Under the pieces are notes generated by a model. That model searched no databases and was not told the origin of the DNA. It was given only the letters and a program-made list of their open reading frames with translations. A stretch of 64,000 bases of DNA from CAVZCK01 sp963798805 (GTDB taxonomy: Bacteria > Pseudomonadota > Alphaproteobacteria > Rhizobiales > Rhodomicrobiaceae): positions 744,001 through 808,000 of the forward strand of contig CAWCVC010000002.1 of the NCBI GenBank assembly GCA_963798805.1, given 5' to 3'. A program made the translations under genes and the position numbers. Positions 8,110-17,782 of the stretch are shown piece after piece; position 1 is the stretch's first letter; each line of letters starts with the position of its first letter.

Positions 8110-10218
8110 ATGCCAAAACTGATCGTCAACGACAAGGCCGTAGAGGTCGAGGACGGCCTCAATCTTTTGCAGGCCTGCGAGCTTGCGGGCGAGGAGATTC
8201 CGCGCTTCTGCTATCATGAGCGCCTGTCGATCGCCGGGAATTGCCGCATGTGTCTCGTCGAGGTGGTCGGCATGCCCAAGCCGGTCGCCTCCTGCCATAT
8301 GAGCGTCAACGATCTGCGGCCCGGCCGGGATGGCACGCCGCCCACCATCCGCACCGACAGCGCCGTGGTGAAGAAGGCGCGCGAAGGCGTGATGGAGTTC
8401 CTGCTCATCAATCACCCGCTCGATTGCCCGATCTGCGACCAGGGCGGCGAATGCGACTTGCAGGACCAGGCGATGGCCTACGGCACCGACGGCAGCCGCT
8501 TCGAGGAGAACAAGCGCGCCGTCGAGGACAAGAATATCGGCCCGCTGATCAAGACGATCATGACGCGCTGCATTCAGTGCACGCGCTGCGTCCGCTTCAT
8601 GACCGAGGTCGCGGGCGTCTCCGAGCTCGGCGCGATCGGCCGCGGCGAAGACATGGAGATTACCACCTATCTCGAACACGGCATGACGTCGGAGCTGTCG
8701 GGCAACATCATCGATCTGTGCCCGGTCGGCGCGCTGACCTCCAAGCCCTATGCTTTCAAGGCCCGGCCGTGGGAGCTGCGCAAGACCGAGAGCATCGACC
8801 TGATGGATGCCGTCGGCTCCAATATCCGGCTCGATTCGCGCGGCCGCGAGATCATGCGCGTGCTGCCGCGCAATAACGACAATGTGAATGAGGAGTGGAT
8901 CTCCGACAAAAGCCGCTTCATCTGGGACGGCTTGAGGCGCGGCCGGCTCGACCGACCCTATATCCGCCGCGACGGCAAGCTGCGCGAGGCGAGCTGGAGC
9001 GAGGCTTTCGGCGAAATCATGAGCCGCGTGAACGCTGCGGGTCCCGGCAAGATCGGCGCGATCGCCGGCGATCTGTGCGCCGTCGAAGACCTCTACGCGC
9101 TGAAATCGCTGTTCACCGCGCTCAACTCGCCGCATCTCGACTGCCGGCAGGACGGCTCGCCTCTCGATCCGGCGCAAGGACGCGCCAGCTATCTGTTCAA
9201 CTCGACCATCGCCGGGCTCGACGAGGCGGACGCGCTCCTGATCGTCGGCTCCAATCCGCGCCTTGAAGCGGCCGTGCTCAATGCGCGTATCCTGAAGGGC
9301 TGGCGCAGCGGCCGGCTGAAAGTCGGGCTGATCGGCGAGCCGGCCGACCTCACCTATCATTACGACTATCTCGGCGCCGGGCCGCAGACCCTGCGTGAGG
9401 TCGTGGACGGCAAGCACCCCTTCTCCGATGTTCTGAAAGCCGCCAATTGCCCGATGATCATCGTCGGCTCGGCGGCGCTGGCACGGTTCGACGGCGCCTC
9501 GGTCTTGCGGCTGGCGGCGCGCGCGGCGAAGAACCTCGAGATGCTGCGCCCGACCGAAGGCTGGAACGGTTTCAATATCCTCCACAATGCCGCGGCTCGT
9601 GTCGGCGCTCTCGATCTCGGATTCGTGCCGCAGAAGGGCGGGCTGGCGCTCGACGAAATGCTGCAGGCGACGCGGGACGGCGATATCGAGCTGCTCTATC
9701 TGCTTGGTGCGGATGAATTGGATATGAGCCAGACCGGCGACGCCTTTGTTGTCTATCAGGGCAGCCATGGCGACCGCGGCGCGCGTTTTGCCGATGTCAT
9801 CTTGCCCGGTGCGACCTATGCCGAGAAGAGCGGCATCTATGTGAACACGGAAGGGCGCGTGCAGATGGCGCAGCGGGCGGTCTTCCCGCCGGGCGATGCG
9901 CGCGAGGACTGGACGATCATCCGCGCGCTCTCCGAGAAGCTCGGAACAAAGCTGCCCTTCGACAGCCTCAGCGATCTGCGCGCCAGGCTCTATGCCGAGC
10001 ATCCGCATTTCGCCGCCATCGACGAGATCGCGCCCGGCGATCTGGAAGATGTCGAAAAGCTCGCCGGGGGCGAGATCAAGGTCGACGAGGCGCCCTTCGG
10101 CTCGGCGGTCGAGGATTACTATCAGACCAATCCGATCGCGCGGGCTTCCAGCATCATGAGCGAGCTTTCGGCGCTCGCGCGCGAGCAGCATTACGGAGCG
10201 ACCGGCACTGATGGCTGA
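8110..10218 (+). CDS. nuoG: NADH-quinone oxidoreductase subunit G (NuoG)
   Basis: The 75-kDa iron-sulfur subunit. Starting from MPKLIVND, the N-terminal ferredoxin-like domain carries CYHERLSIAGNCRMCLVEV. It is followed by the His/Cys-ligated cluster in HPLDCPICDQGGECDLQDQ and the CIQCTRCVRF cluster, then a molybdopterin-oxidoreductase-like domain without cofactor ligands. The length of 702 residues is normal for alphaproteobacteria. The ATG of MPKL was chosen because family similarity begins there, although the frame runs further upstream. It overlaps nuoH by eight bases. Confidence 0.97.
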   Translation: MPKLIVNDKAVEVEDGLNLLQACELAGEEIPRFCYHERLSIAGNCRMCLVEVVGMPKPVASCHMSVNDLRPGRDGTPPTIRTDSAVVKKAREGVMEFLLINHPLDCPICDQGGECDLQDQAMAYGTDGSRFEENKRAVEDKNIGPLIKTIMTRCIQCTRCVRFMTEVAGVSELGAIGRGEDMEITTYLEHGMTSELSGNIIDLCPVGALTSKPYAFKARPWELRKTESIDLMDAVGSNIRLDSRGREIMRVLPRNNDNVNEEWISDKSRFIWDGLRRGRLDRPYIRRDGKLREASWSEAFGEIMSRVNAAGPGKIGAIAGDLCAVEDLYALKSLFTALNSPHLDCRQDGSPLDPAQGRASYLFNSTIAGLDEADALLIVGSNPRLEAAVLNARILKGWRSGRLKVGLIGEPADLTYHYDYLGAGPQTLREVVDGKHPFSDVLKAANCPMIIVGSAALARFDGASVLRLAARAAKNLEMLRPTEGWNGFNILHNAAARVGALDLGFVPQKGGLALDEMLQATRDGDIELLYLLGADELDMSQTGDAFVVYQGSHGDRGARFADVILPGATYAEKSGIYVNTEGRVQMAQRAVFPPGDAREDWTIIRALSEKLGTKLPFDSLSDLRARLYAEHPHFAAIDEIAPGDLEDVEKLAGGEIKVDEAPFGSAVEDYYQTNPIARASSIMSELSALAREQHYGATGTDG

Positions 10219-11236
10219 GTTCTGGACCAATTACGGCTTCCCGCTCGCGATCGTCGTCGTCGAGAGTGTCGTGCTGCTCGTCGCACTGATGCTGTCGATC
10301 GCCTATCTTCTGCTCGCCGACCGCAAGATCTGGGCGGCGGTTCAGCTCCGGCGTGGTCCGAATGTGGTCGGCGCCTTCGGCCTGCTGCAATCCTTCGCCG
10401 ATCTGCTGAAATTCATCCTCAAGGAGCCGGTGATCCCGGCGGGTGCCGATAAGACCGTTTTCCTGCTGGCGCCGATCGTGACCTGCGTGCTGGCGCTGTC
10501 GGCCTGGGCGGTCATACCGCTCGACGCCGGCTGGGTCGTCGCCAACATCAATGTCGGCATCCTCTATATCTTCGCCATCTCCTCGCTCGGCGTTTACGGC
10601 GTCATCATGGGCGGCTGGGCCTCGAACTCGAAATATCCCTTCCTAGGCGCGCTCCGCTCGGCGGCGCAGATGGTCTCCTACGAGGTCTCGATTGGCTTCG
10701 TCATCATCACCGTACTGCTTTGCGCCGGTACGCTGAACCTCAGCGGCATCGTCGAGGCGCAGAACACGTCTTATGGCCTCCTCGGCTGGTATTGGCTGCC
10801 GCTCTTCCCGATGTTCATCATCTTCTTCATCTCGGCGCTCGCCGAGACCAACCGGCCGCCTTTCGATCTGCCCGAGGCTGAATCGGAGCTGGTGGCCGGC
10901 TATATGGTGGAATATTCGTCGTCGCCCTATCTCTTGTTCATGCTCGGCGAGTATGTGGCGATCACGACCATGTGCGCGCTGATGACGATCCTCTTCCTCG
11001 GCGGCTGGCTGCCGCCGGTTCCGGTGGTGCCATTCACCTGGGTGCCAGGCGTCATCTGGTTCGTGCTGAAGCTCTGCTTCGCCTTTTTCCTCTTCGCGAT
11101 GGTGAAGGCGATCGTGCCGCGCTATCGCTATGATCAGCTTATGCGGCTCGGCTGGAAGGTGTTTCTGCCCGTGTCGCTCGCGATGGTCGTCATCGTCGCG
11201 GGCGTGCTGCAGTTCTTCCAGCTTGCGCCGCAATAG
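10211..11236 (+). CDS. nuoH: NADH-quinone oxidoreductase subunit H (NuoH)
   Basis: A multi-helix membrane subunit (341 residues) at the junction of the two arms, forming part of the quinone channel. Hallmarks are ADRKIWAAVQLRRGPNVVG, the loop SALAETNRPPFDLPEAESELVAGYMVEYS and a C-terminal FRYDQLMRLGWKVFLP-like block (here YRYDQLMRLGWKVFLP). The start overlaps the end of nuoG, indicating coupled translation. Confidence 0.98.
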   Translation: MAEFWTNYGFPLAIVVVESVVLLVALMLSIAYLLLADRKIWAAVQLRRGPNVVGAFGLLQSFADLLKFILKEPVIPAGADKTVFLLAPIVTCVLALSAWAVIPLDAGWVVANINVGILYIFAISSLGVYGVIMGGWASNSKYPFLGALRSAAQMVSYEVSIGFVIITVLLCAGTLNLSGIVEAQNTSYGLLGWYWLPLFPMFIIFFISALAETNRPPFDLPEAESELVAGYMVEYSSSPYLLFMLGEYVAITTMCALMTILFLGGWLPPVPVVPFTWVPGVIWFVLKLCFAFFLFAMVKAIVPRYRYDQLMRLGWKVFLPVSLAMVVIVAGVLQFFQLAPQ

Positions 11237-11245
11237 GAGCCTCTC

Positions 11246-11737
11246 ATGGCTGGACTGCCCCAATCGATCCGATCCGCCATGCTGGCCGAGTTCTTCTCGG
11301 CCTTCTGGCTGGGGATGAAATATTTCTTCAAGCCCAAGGCGACGGTGAACTATCCGTTCGAAAAAGGGCCTGTCTCCCCGCGCTTTCGCGGCGAGCACGC
11401 GCTGCGCCGATATCCGAACGGCGCCGAGCGCTGCATCGCCTGCAAGCTCTGCGAGGCGATCTGCCCGGCCCAGGCGATCACCATCGAGGCCGGGCCACGC
11501 CGCAATGATGGCACGCGCCGCACCACGCGCTACGACATCGACATGGTCAAATGCATCTATTGCGGCTATTGCCAGGAGGCCTGCCCGGTGGACGCGATCG
11601 TCGAGGGGCCGAATTTCGAATTCGCCACCGAAACCCGCGAGGAGCTGCTCTACGACAAGGAGAAGCTGCTCGCCAATGGTGACCGCTGGGAGCGGCTGCT
11701 CGCGAAAAACCTTGAACTGGATGCGCCCTACCGCTAA
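11246..11737 (+). CDS. nuoI: NADH-quinone oxidoreductase subunit I (NuoI)
   Basis: The 23-kDa subunit with two [4Fe-4S] clusters (N6a, N6b) that pass electrons toward N2. Both ferredoxin motifs are present: CIACKLCEAICP and CIYCGYCQEACP. RGEHALRRYPNGAERC precedes the first. The length of 163 residues is standard. It lies nine bases after nuoH, behind a GGAG site. Confidence 0.98.
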   Translation: MAGLPQSIRSAMLAEFFSAFWLGMKYFFKPKATVNYPFEKGPVSPRFRGEHALRRYPNGAERCIACKLCEAICPAQAITIEAGPRRNDGTRRTTRYDIDMVKCIYCGYCQEACPVDAIVEGPNFEFATETREELLYDKEKLLANGDRWERLLAKNLELDAPYR

Positions 11738-11893
11738 CCGTTTTCGCATTCGCAACAGGATTACGACCCCCCTCGGGCGATGCGAGCCATGGGCCGGGGC
11801 AGGGGAAACTTGGGGGTTCCGTCTTCGCGAAGCGATTTGCGGCGCGTATGGTGGCGGGGCCAAAGACAAGAAAAGCCAAATGCGGTCTCACGG

Positions 11894-12511
11894 ATGACCC
11901 TCGCCGGATTGTTCTTCTACATCTTCGCCATCATTACCGTCGCCTCGGCGGTGATGGTGATCAGCGTGCGCAATCCGGTCCATGCGGTGCTGTTCCTCAT
12001 CCTCGCCTTCTTCAACGCCGCCGGGCTGTTCGTGCTGCTAGGCGCTGAATTCATCGCCATGATCCTGGTCATCGTCTATGTCGGCGCGGTGGCCGTGCTC
12101 TTCCTTTTCGTCGTCATGATGCTCGACGTCGACTTCGCCGAATTGCGCGCGGGCTTTCAGAAATATCTGACGATCGGCGGGCTGATCGGCGGCATCCTGC
12201 TGGCCGAATTGCTGCTCGTCCTCAGCGCCTGGACGATTGCGCCGGCGACCACTCTGCATCTGACCGAGCGCATCCCGACCGGCGTCACCAATGCCGAGGC
12301 CATCGGCCGGGTGCTTTACACGCGCTATGCCTACTTCTTCGAGCTGGCCGGGCTGATCCTGCTCGTCGCCATGATCGGCGCCATCGTGCTGACCCTCAGA
12401 CACCGCGTCGGCGTCAAGCGCCAGCGGATCGCCGAGCAGGTCGGCCGCGATCCCCTGAAAGCGATCGAGGTCCGCCACGTCGAGACGGGCCGCGGCATCG
12501 AGGCGAACTGA
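11894..12511 (+). CDS. nuoJ: NADH-quinone oxidoreductase subunit J (NuoJ)
   Basis: A five-helix membrane subunit of 205 residues. Conserved segments are NPVHAVLFLILAFFNAAGLF and EFIAMILVIVYVGAVAVLFLFVVMMLD, the latter containing the pi-bulge helix of complex I. The ATG of MTLAGLFFY was chosen over an upstream in-frame start because the preceding 38 residues are polar and unlike the family. About 155 bases separate it from nuoI, with no gene seen in them. Confidence 0.96.
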   Translation: MTLAGLFFYIFAIITVASAVMVISVRNPVHAVLFLILAFFNAAGLFVLLGAEFIAMILVIVYVGAVAVLFLFVVMMLDVDFAELRAGFQKYLTIGGLIGGILLAELLLVLSAWTIAPATTLHLTERIPTGVTNAEAIGRVLYTRYAYFFELAGLILLVAMIGAIVLTLRHRVGVKRQRIAEQVGRDPLKAIEVRHVETGRGIEAN

Positions 12512-12536
12512 TGGGCGAGCGGGGAATGGAATTACG

Positions 12537-12842
12537 ATGATCGGACTGCCCCATTATCTCAGCCTCGGCGCCATCCTGTTCACGATCGGCGTTTTCGGCA
12601 TCTTCCTCAACCGCAAGAACGTCATCGTCATCCTGATGTCGGTCGAGCTGATGCTGCTCGCCGTGAACATCAACTTCGTCGCCTTCTCGTCCTTCCTCGG
12701 CGACCTCACCGGCCAGATCTTCGCGCTGCTCATCCTCACGGTTGCCGCGGCGGAGGCGGCCATCGGCCTCGCCATCGTCGTCGTCTATTACCGCATCCGC
12801 GGCTCTATCGCCGTCGACGACATCAATCTGATGAAAGGCTAG
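12537..12842 (+). CDS. nuoK: NADH-quinone oxidoreductase subunit K (NuoK)
   Basis: This 101-residue protein has three membrane helices and two buried glutamates of the proton path (VELMLLAVNINFV and AAAEAAIGLAIVV). The opening LPHYLSLGAILFTIGVFGIFLNRKN is classic for NuoK. It lies between nuoJ and nuoL, in the conserved order. Confidence 0.98.
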   Translation: MIGLPHYLSLGAILFTIGVFGIFLNRKNVIVILMSVELMLLAVNINFVAFSSFLGDLTGQIFALLILTVAAAEAAIGLAIVVVYYRIRGSIAVDDINLMKG

Positions 12843-12850
12843 GACGCGGC

Positions 12851-14806
12851 ATGTATACGGCGATCGTCTTCCTGCCGCTCACCGGCGCGATCATCGCAGG
12901 CTTCTTCGGCCGTCTGCTTGGCGCCAAAGCCTCCGGCCTTCTGACCAGTACGCTGCTTACCATCGGCATGGTGTTGTCCTGGGTGGCGTTCTACCGCGTC
13001 GGGTTCCTCGGCGAGACGGCACGCATCGAGATCATGCCTTGGATCACCTCCGGCGACCTCAGGGCCGACTGGGCGCTGCGCATCGACACGCTGACCGCCG
13101 TCATGCTCGTCGTGGTGAATACCGTCTCTGCGCTCGTTCACATCTATTCCATCGGCTACATGGCGCACGATGACGGCCAGCCGCGTTTCTTCTCCTTCCT
13201 GTCGCTGTTCACCTTCGCCATGCTGGCGCTGGTCACCGCCGACAATTTGCTGCAGCTCTTCTTCGGCTGGGAGGGCGTCGGCCTTGCCTCATACCTGCTG
13301 ATCGGCTTCTGGTATCACAAGCCCTCAGCCAACGAGGCGGCTATCAAGGCCTTTATCGTCAATCGCGTCGGCGATTTCGGCTTCGCGCTCGGCATCTTCG
13401 CCACCTTCACGGCCTTCGGCACGATCTCCTTCAATTCGATCTTCGCCTCCGCGCCGGACCATGTCGGCAAGACGATGGAGTTCCTCGGCTATCAGGTCGA
13501 CACGCTGACGGTTATCTGCGTTCTCCTGTTCATCGGCGCGATGGGCAAGTCGGCGCAGTTCCTTCTGCATACCTGGCTGCCGGATGCAATGGAGGGCCCG
13601 ACGCCGGTCTCCGCGCTCATCCATGCCGCCACCATGGTGACGGCGGGCGTGTTCATGGTGGCGCGGCTCTCGCCGCTCTTCGCGCTCTCGCCGACCGCGC
13701 TCGAATTCGTCACCGCCGTCGGCGCGATCACGGCCTTCTTTGCGGCAACGGTCGGCGTTGCTCAGAACGACATCAAGCGCGTCATCGCCTATTCGACCTG
13801 CTCTCAGCTCGGCTATATGTTCGTCGGCCTCGGCGTCGGCGCCTATTCGGCCGGCATTTTCCACCTGTTCACGCATGCCTTCTTCAAGGCGCTCCTGTTC
13901 CTTGGCGCTGGCTCAGTCATCCATGCCATGCATGACGAGCAGGACCTTCGCAATATGGGCGGCCTGCGCAAAGGCATTCCCGTCACGTTCTTCATGATGG
14001 TCGTGGGCACGCTGGCGCTGACCGGCTTTCCGCTCACCGCTGGCTTCTTCTCGAAGGATGCGATCATCGAGGCGTCCCATGGCGCTCACGGGCCGATCGC
14101 CCATTACGCCTATATCCTGCTGGTCGTCGCGGCTTTTCTGACGAGCTTCTATTCCTGGCGGCTGATCTTCATGGCCTTTTTCGGTGAGCCGCGCCATGAC
14201 GGGGAAACCGCCAAGCACGTGCATGAGTCGCCGCTCGTCATGCTCATACCGCTCGCCGTGCTCGCGACCGGCGCCCTGATTGCAGGCTATCTGGGCAAGG
14301 ACTTTTTCATCGGCGAGCAGACTTCGGCGTTCTGGCGCAACGCTCTCCACGCGGCGCCCACGGCCACCGCATCACCCGCTTCGGAGGCGCCATCCGGGCC
14401 GGAATGGATTGCCTGGCTTCCGACGGCGATGATGGCCGGAGGCTTTCTCGTCGCCTGGTTCTCCTATATCGCCGTGCCTTCGACGCCGGCGGTTGCGATC
14501 CGCCTGTTCGGGCCGATCCACGCCTTCCTCTACCACAAATGGTATTTCGACGAGCTCTATGACTGGGTCTTCGTCCGGCCGTTCAAATGGCTGGCGCGCC
14601 AGCTCTGGAAGACCGGCGACGGCGCGATCATCGACGGGCTCGGCCCCGACGGCGTGTCCGCGCGGGTCATCGATATCACCAACCGCGTGGTCCGGCTGCA
14701 GACAGGCTACATCTATCACTACGCCTTCGTGATGCTGATCGGCATCGCGCTGATCATCAGCTATTTCGCCTATCTTTATTGGGCGCAGTTCTGGAGAGGA
14801 TTTTAA
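12851..14806 (+). CDS. nuoL: NADH-quinone oxidoreductase subunit L (NuoL)
   Basis: The largest antiporter-like subunit (651 residues) at the distal end of the membrane arm, involved in proton pumping. Motifs include LQLFFGWEGVGLASYLLIGFWY, the lysine-containing helix MGKSAQFLLHTWLPDAMEGPTPVSALIHAATMV, and HAFFKALLFLGAGS. A C-terminal lateral helix and anchoring helix (YIYHYAFVMLIGIALIISYF) complete it. It begins eight bases after nuoK. Confidence 0.98.
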   Translation: MYTAIVFLPLTGAIIAGFFGRLLGAKASGLLTSTLLTIGMVLSWVAFYRVGFLGETARIEIMPWITSGDLRADWALRIDTLTAVMLVVVNTVSALVHIYSIGYMAHDDGQPRFFSFLSLFTFAMLALVTADNLLQLFFGWEGVGLASYLLIGFWYHKPSANEAAIKAFIVNRVGDFGFALGIFATFTAFGTISFNSIFASAPDHVGKTMEFLGYQVDTLTVICVLLFIGAMGKSAQFLLHTWLPDAMEGPTPVSALIHAATMVTAGVFMVARLSPLFALSPTALEFVTAVGAITAFFAATVGVAQNDIKRVIAYSTCSQLGYMFVGLGVGAYSAGIFHLFTHAFFKALLFLGAGSVIHAMHDEQDLRNMGGLRKGIPVTFFMMVVGTLALTGFPLTAGFFSKDAIIEASHGAHGPIAHYAYILLVVAAFLTSFYSWRLIFMAFFGEPRHDGETAKHVHESPLVMLIPLAVLATGALIAGYLGKDFFIGEQTSAFWRNALHAAPTATASPASEAPSGPEWIAWLPTAMMAGGFLVAWFSYIAVPSTPAVAIRLFGPIHAFLYHKWYFDELYDWVFVRPFKWLARQLWKTGDGAIIDGLGPDGVSARVIDITNRVVRLQTGYIYHYAFVMLIGIALIISYFAYLYWAQFWRGF

Positions 14807-14809
14807 GCC

Positions 14810-16330
14810 ATGGCGAACTGGCCGATCCTCTCCACTGTGATCTTCCTGCCGCTCGTCGGCGCCCTGTTCATTGTACTGCTGGGCGGCGACGATGACGCCT
14901 CCAAGCGCAATGCCCGCTATATCGCGCTGTGGACGACTCTGGTCAATTTCTTCGTCTCGCTGCTGATCTGGCGCGATTTCGATCTGTCCACGGCAGCCTT
15001 CCAATTCGTCGAGAAGCATGACTGGATCGGCGGCGGCATCACCTATTATGTCGGCGTCGACGGCATCTCGATGCTGTTCATCATCCTGACGACATTCCTG
15101 ATGCCGCTCTGCATTCTGGCGAGCTGGCGGTCGATCGAGGTGAGCGTCAAGGAATATATGATCGCCTTCTTGGCACTCGAGACCCTGATGATCGGCGTGT
15201 TCTGCGCGCTCGATCTCGTCGTCTTCTACCTGTTCTTCGAAGGCGGCCTGATCCCGATGTTCATCATCATCGGCGTCTGGGGCGGCAAGCGGCGCGTCTA
15301 TGCCAGCTTCAAATTCTTCCTCTACACGCTGCTCGGCTCGGTGCTGATGCTGCTCGCCATCATGGCGATGTACCGGCAGGCCGGCACGACCGACATCCCG
15401 GTGCTGCTCGCCTATCACTTCCCGCCCAATATGCAGACTTGGCTGTGGATCGCCTTCTTCGCCTCCTTCGCGGTGAAGATGCCGATGTGGCCAGTCCATA
15501 CCTGGCTACCAGATGCGCATGTCGAGGCGCCGACGGCGGGCTCGGTGATCCTGGCCGGCGTGCTCCTGAAGATGGGCGGCTACGGGTTCCTGCGCTTCTC
15601 GATCCCGATGTTCCCGCTTGCCTCGGCGGATCTCGCGCCATTCATCTTCACGCTGAGCATCGTCGCCATCATCTACACCTCGATGGTCGCCTTCGCCCAG
15701 GAGGACGTGAAGAAGCTGATCGCCTATTCGTCGGTCGCCCATATGGGCTTCGTCACCATGGGCGTCTTCACCCTGACGATCCAGGGCATCCAGGGCGGCA
15801 TCTTCCAGATGCTCAGCCACGGCATCGTTTCCGCTGCGCTGTTCCTCTGCGTCGGCGTCATTTACGACCGGATGCATACGCGCGAGATTTCGGCCTATGG
15901 CGGCCTTGCCGACCGGATGCCGTTCTATGCCTTCTGCTTCATGGTCTTCACGCTTGCCAATGTCGGCCTGCCGGGGACGAGCGGCTTCGTTGGCGAGTTC
16001 CTGTCGCTGCTTGGCGCCTTCCGCACCAACACCTGGGTCGCTTTCCTGGCGACCTCCGGCGTCATTCTGTCGGCGGCCTATGCGCTCTGGCTCTACCGCC
16101 GCGTCATCTTCGGCAAGCTTGAGAAGCCGAGCCTTGCGGGGATCCTCGATCTGACGCCGCGCGAGATCGCCGTGCTGGCGCCGCTGGTCGCGCTCACCAT
16201 CCTGTTCGGCGTCTATCCCAAGCCGCTGATGCAGGTGACGACGGCCTCGGTCGAAAAGCTGATGGCGGACTATAATAAGAGCCTGCAGACCGCACGCGCC
16301 GCGCGCTTTGCCGCTGCGGAGGTAAAGTGA
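14810..16330 (+). CDS. nuoM: NADH-quinone oxidoreductase subunit M (NuoM)
   Basis: An antiporter-like membrane subunit of 506 residues. The buried Glu segment lies in FFEGGLIPMFIIIGVWGG, and the Lys helix in FAVKMPMWPVHTWLPDAHVEAPTAGSVILAG. LSHGIVSAALFLCVG follows. It lies three bases after nuoL, and its TGA overlaps the ATG of nuoN. Confidence 0.98.
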   Translation: MANWPILSTVIFLPLVGALFIVLLGGDDDASKRNARYIALWTTLVNFFVSLLIWRDFDLSTAAFQFVEKHDWIGGGITYYVGVDGISMLFIILTTFLMPLCILASWRSIEVSVKEYMIAFLALETLMIGVFCALDLVVFYLFFEGGLIPMFIIIGVWGGKRRVYASFKFFLYTLLGSVLMLLAIMAMYRQAGTTDIPVLLAYHFPPNMQTWLWIAFFASFAVKMPMWPVHTWLPDAHVEAPTAGSVILAGVLLKMGGYGFLRFSIPMFPLASADLAPFIFTLSIVAIIYTSMVAFAQEDVKKLIAYSSVAHMGFVTMGVFTLTIQGIQGGIFQMLSHGIVSAALFLCVGVIYDRMHTREISAYGGLADRMPFYAFCFMVFTLANVGLPGTSGFVGEFLSLLGAFRTNTWVAFLATSGVILSAAYALWLYRRVIFGKLEKPSLAGILDLTPREIAVLAPLVALTILFGVYPKPLMQVTTASVEKLMADYNKSLQTARAARFAAAEVK

Positions 16331-17769
16331 TGCCGCTTCCCGCCTTTCAGGATTACGCGCCCATCTTCCCGGAAATCTTCCTGGCCGTCGCTGCCATGCT
16401 GCTGCTCATGTACGGCGTCTTCAGCGGCGACCGCGAAACCGAAGCGCCGGGCTGGCTCGCCGTCATCATCCTCATCGTCACCGGCGGGCTCGTCGCCTCG
16501 CAGGAGCCGGGCGCCGCGCAGCTTTTCGGCGGCGCCGTGGTCGTCGACGATTTCGCCCGCTTTATGAAGCTCCTGATCATCGGCGGCTCCATCTTCGCCA
16601 TGATCCTCGCCTTCGACTATCTGCGCGACGCCAAGATCCTCAAATTCGAGTTTCCGGTGCTGCTGCTGCTGTCGAGCCTCGGCATGCTGCTGATGACCTC
16701 GGCCAACAACCTGATCTCGCTCTATCTGGCATTGGAGCTGCAAAGCCTGGCGCTTTACGTGCTGGCGGCGTTCCGGCGGGAATCGGTGTTCTCGGCGGAA
16801 GCGGGTCTCAAATATTTCGTCCTCGGCGCGCTGTCCTCGGGCCTTCTGCTTTACGGCTGTTCGCTGGTCTACGGCTTCACCGGCACCATGTCCTTCACCG
16901 GCATCGCCACTGTCTTGCAGGGGACGGGGCGTTCGGTCGGCCTCGTCTTCGGCATGGTCTTCATCCTGACCGGCATCGCATTCAAGCTGTCGGCCGTGCC
17001 CTTCCATATGTGGACGCCGGACGTCTATCAGGGTGCGCCGACGCCGGTCACCGCCTTCCTTGCCGCCGGGCCGAAGGTTGCAGCCTTCGCCATGCTGATC
17101 CGACTGGTTGAGCAGGGATTTCCGGCGGTCTCGGCCGACTGGAAACAGATCGTCATCGCCATCTCGGTCGCCTCCATGGCGCTCGGCGCCTTCGCCGCCA
17201 TCGGTCAGACCAATATCAAGCGGCTGATGGCCTACTCCTCGATCGGCCATGTCGGCTACGCCCTCATCGGTCTTGCGGCCGGCACGCAGGCGGGCATCCA
17301 GGGCGTGCTGATTTATCTGGCAATCTATGTTGTCATGACCCTGGGCAGCTTTGCCTGCATCCTGGCCATGCGGCGCGCTGACGGCCATGTTGAGGATATC
17401 GCCGAGCTGTCGGGTCTTTATCGGCGCAAGCCGATGCTGGCCTTCATGCTCGCCATGCTGCTGTTCTCGATGGCCGGCATCCCGCCGCTCGCTGGCTTCT
17501 TCGCCAAATTCTACGTCTTCCTCGCGGCAATCGACGCCGGCCTCATCTGGCTCGCCGTGGTCGGTGTCGTCACCTCGGTGATCAGCGCCTTCTACTATCT
17601 CGCCATCATCGCCAAGATGTATTTCCAGGAACCGGCGGCCGATTTCGAGCCGATGACGGGGAAGCTCCGCTTTGTGCTCGCCGTCATGGGCATCATCACG
17701 CTGTTCCTGTTCATTCCGCTGAATTTCCTCGTCACCGCTGCCGAGGCCGCGGCGAGATCGCTGTTCTGA
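16330..17769 (+). CDS. nuoN: NADH-quinone oxidoreductase subunit N (NuoN)
   Basis: The third antiporter-like subunit (479 residues). Typical blocks are ISLYLALELQSLALYVLAAF, FKLSAVPFHMWTPDVYQGAPTPVTAFLA and SIGHVGYALIGLA. The ATG overlapping the nuoM stop (TGATG) is preferred to the GTG one codon earlier. This is the last complex I gene; birA follows directly, as in most Hyphomicrobiales. Confidence 0.98.
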   Translation: MPLPAFQDYAPIFPEIFLAVAAMLLLMYGVFSGDRETEAPGWLAVIILIVTGGLVASQEPGAAQLFGGAVVVDDFARFMKLLIIGGSIFAMILAFDYLRDAKILKFEFPVLLLLSSLGMLLMTSANNLISLYLALELQSLALYVLAAFRRESVFSAEAGLKYFVLGALSSGLLLYGCSLVYGFTGTMSFTGIATVLQGTGRSVGLVFGMVFILTGIAFKLSAVPFHMWTPDVYQGAPTPVTAFLAAGPKVAAFAMLIRLVEQGFPAVSADWKQIVIAISVASMALGAFAAIGQTNIKRLMAYSSIGHVGYALIGLAAGTQAGIQGVLIYLAIYVVMTLGSFACILAMRRADGHVEDIAELSGLYRRKPMLAFMLAMLLFSMAGIPPLAGFFAKFYVFLAAIDAGLIWLAVVGVVTSVISAFYYLAIIAKMYFQEPAADFEPMTGKLRFVLAVMGIITLFLFIPLNFLVTAAEAAARSLF

Positions 17770-17782
17770 AGGCGCCGGGCTG

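Noticed and set aside
4874..10230. Very long open frames on the minus strand (for example 4874-6838 and 7810-10230) opposite nuoE-nuoG
   Set aside because: They mirror the codon pattern of high-GC genes on the plus strand, are Arg- and Asp-rich without domains, and lie wholly opposite well-identified complex I genes.
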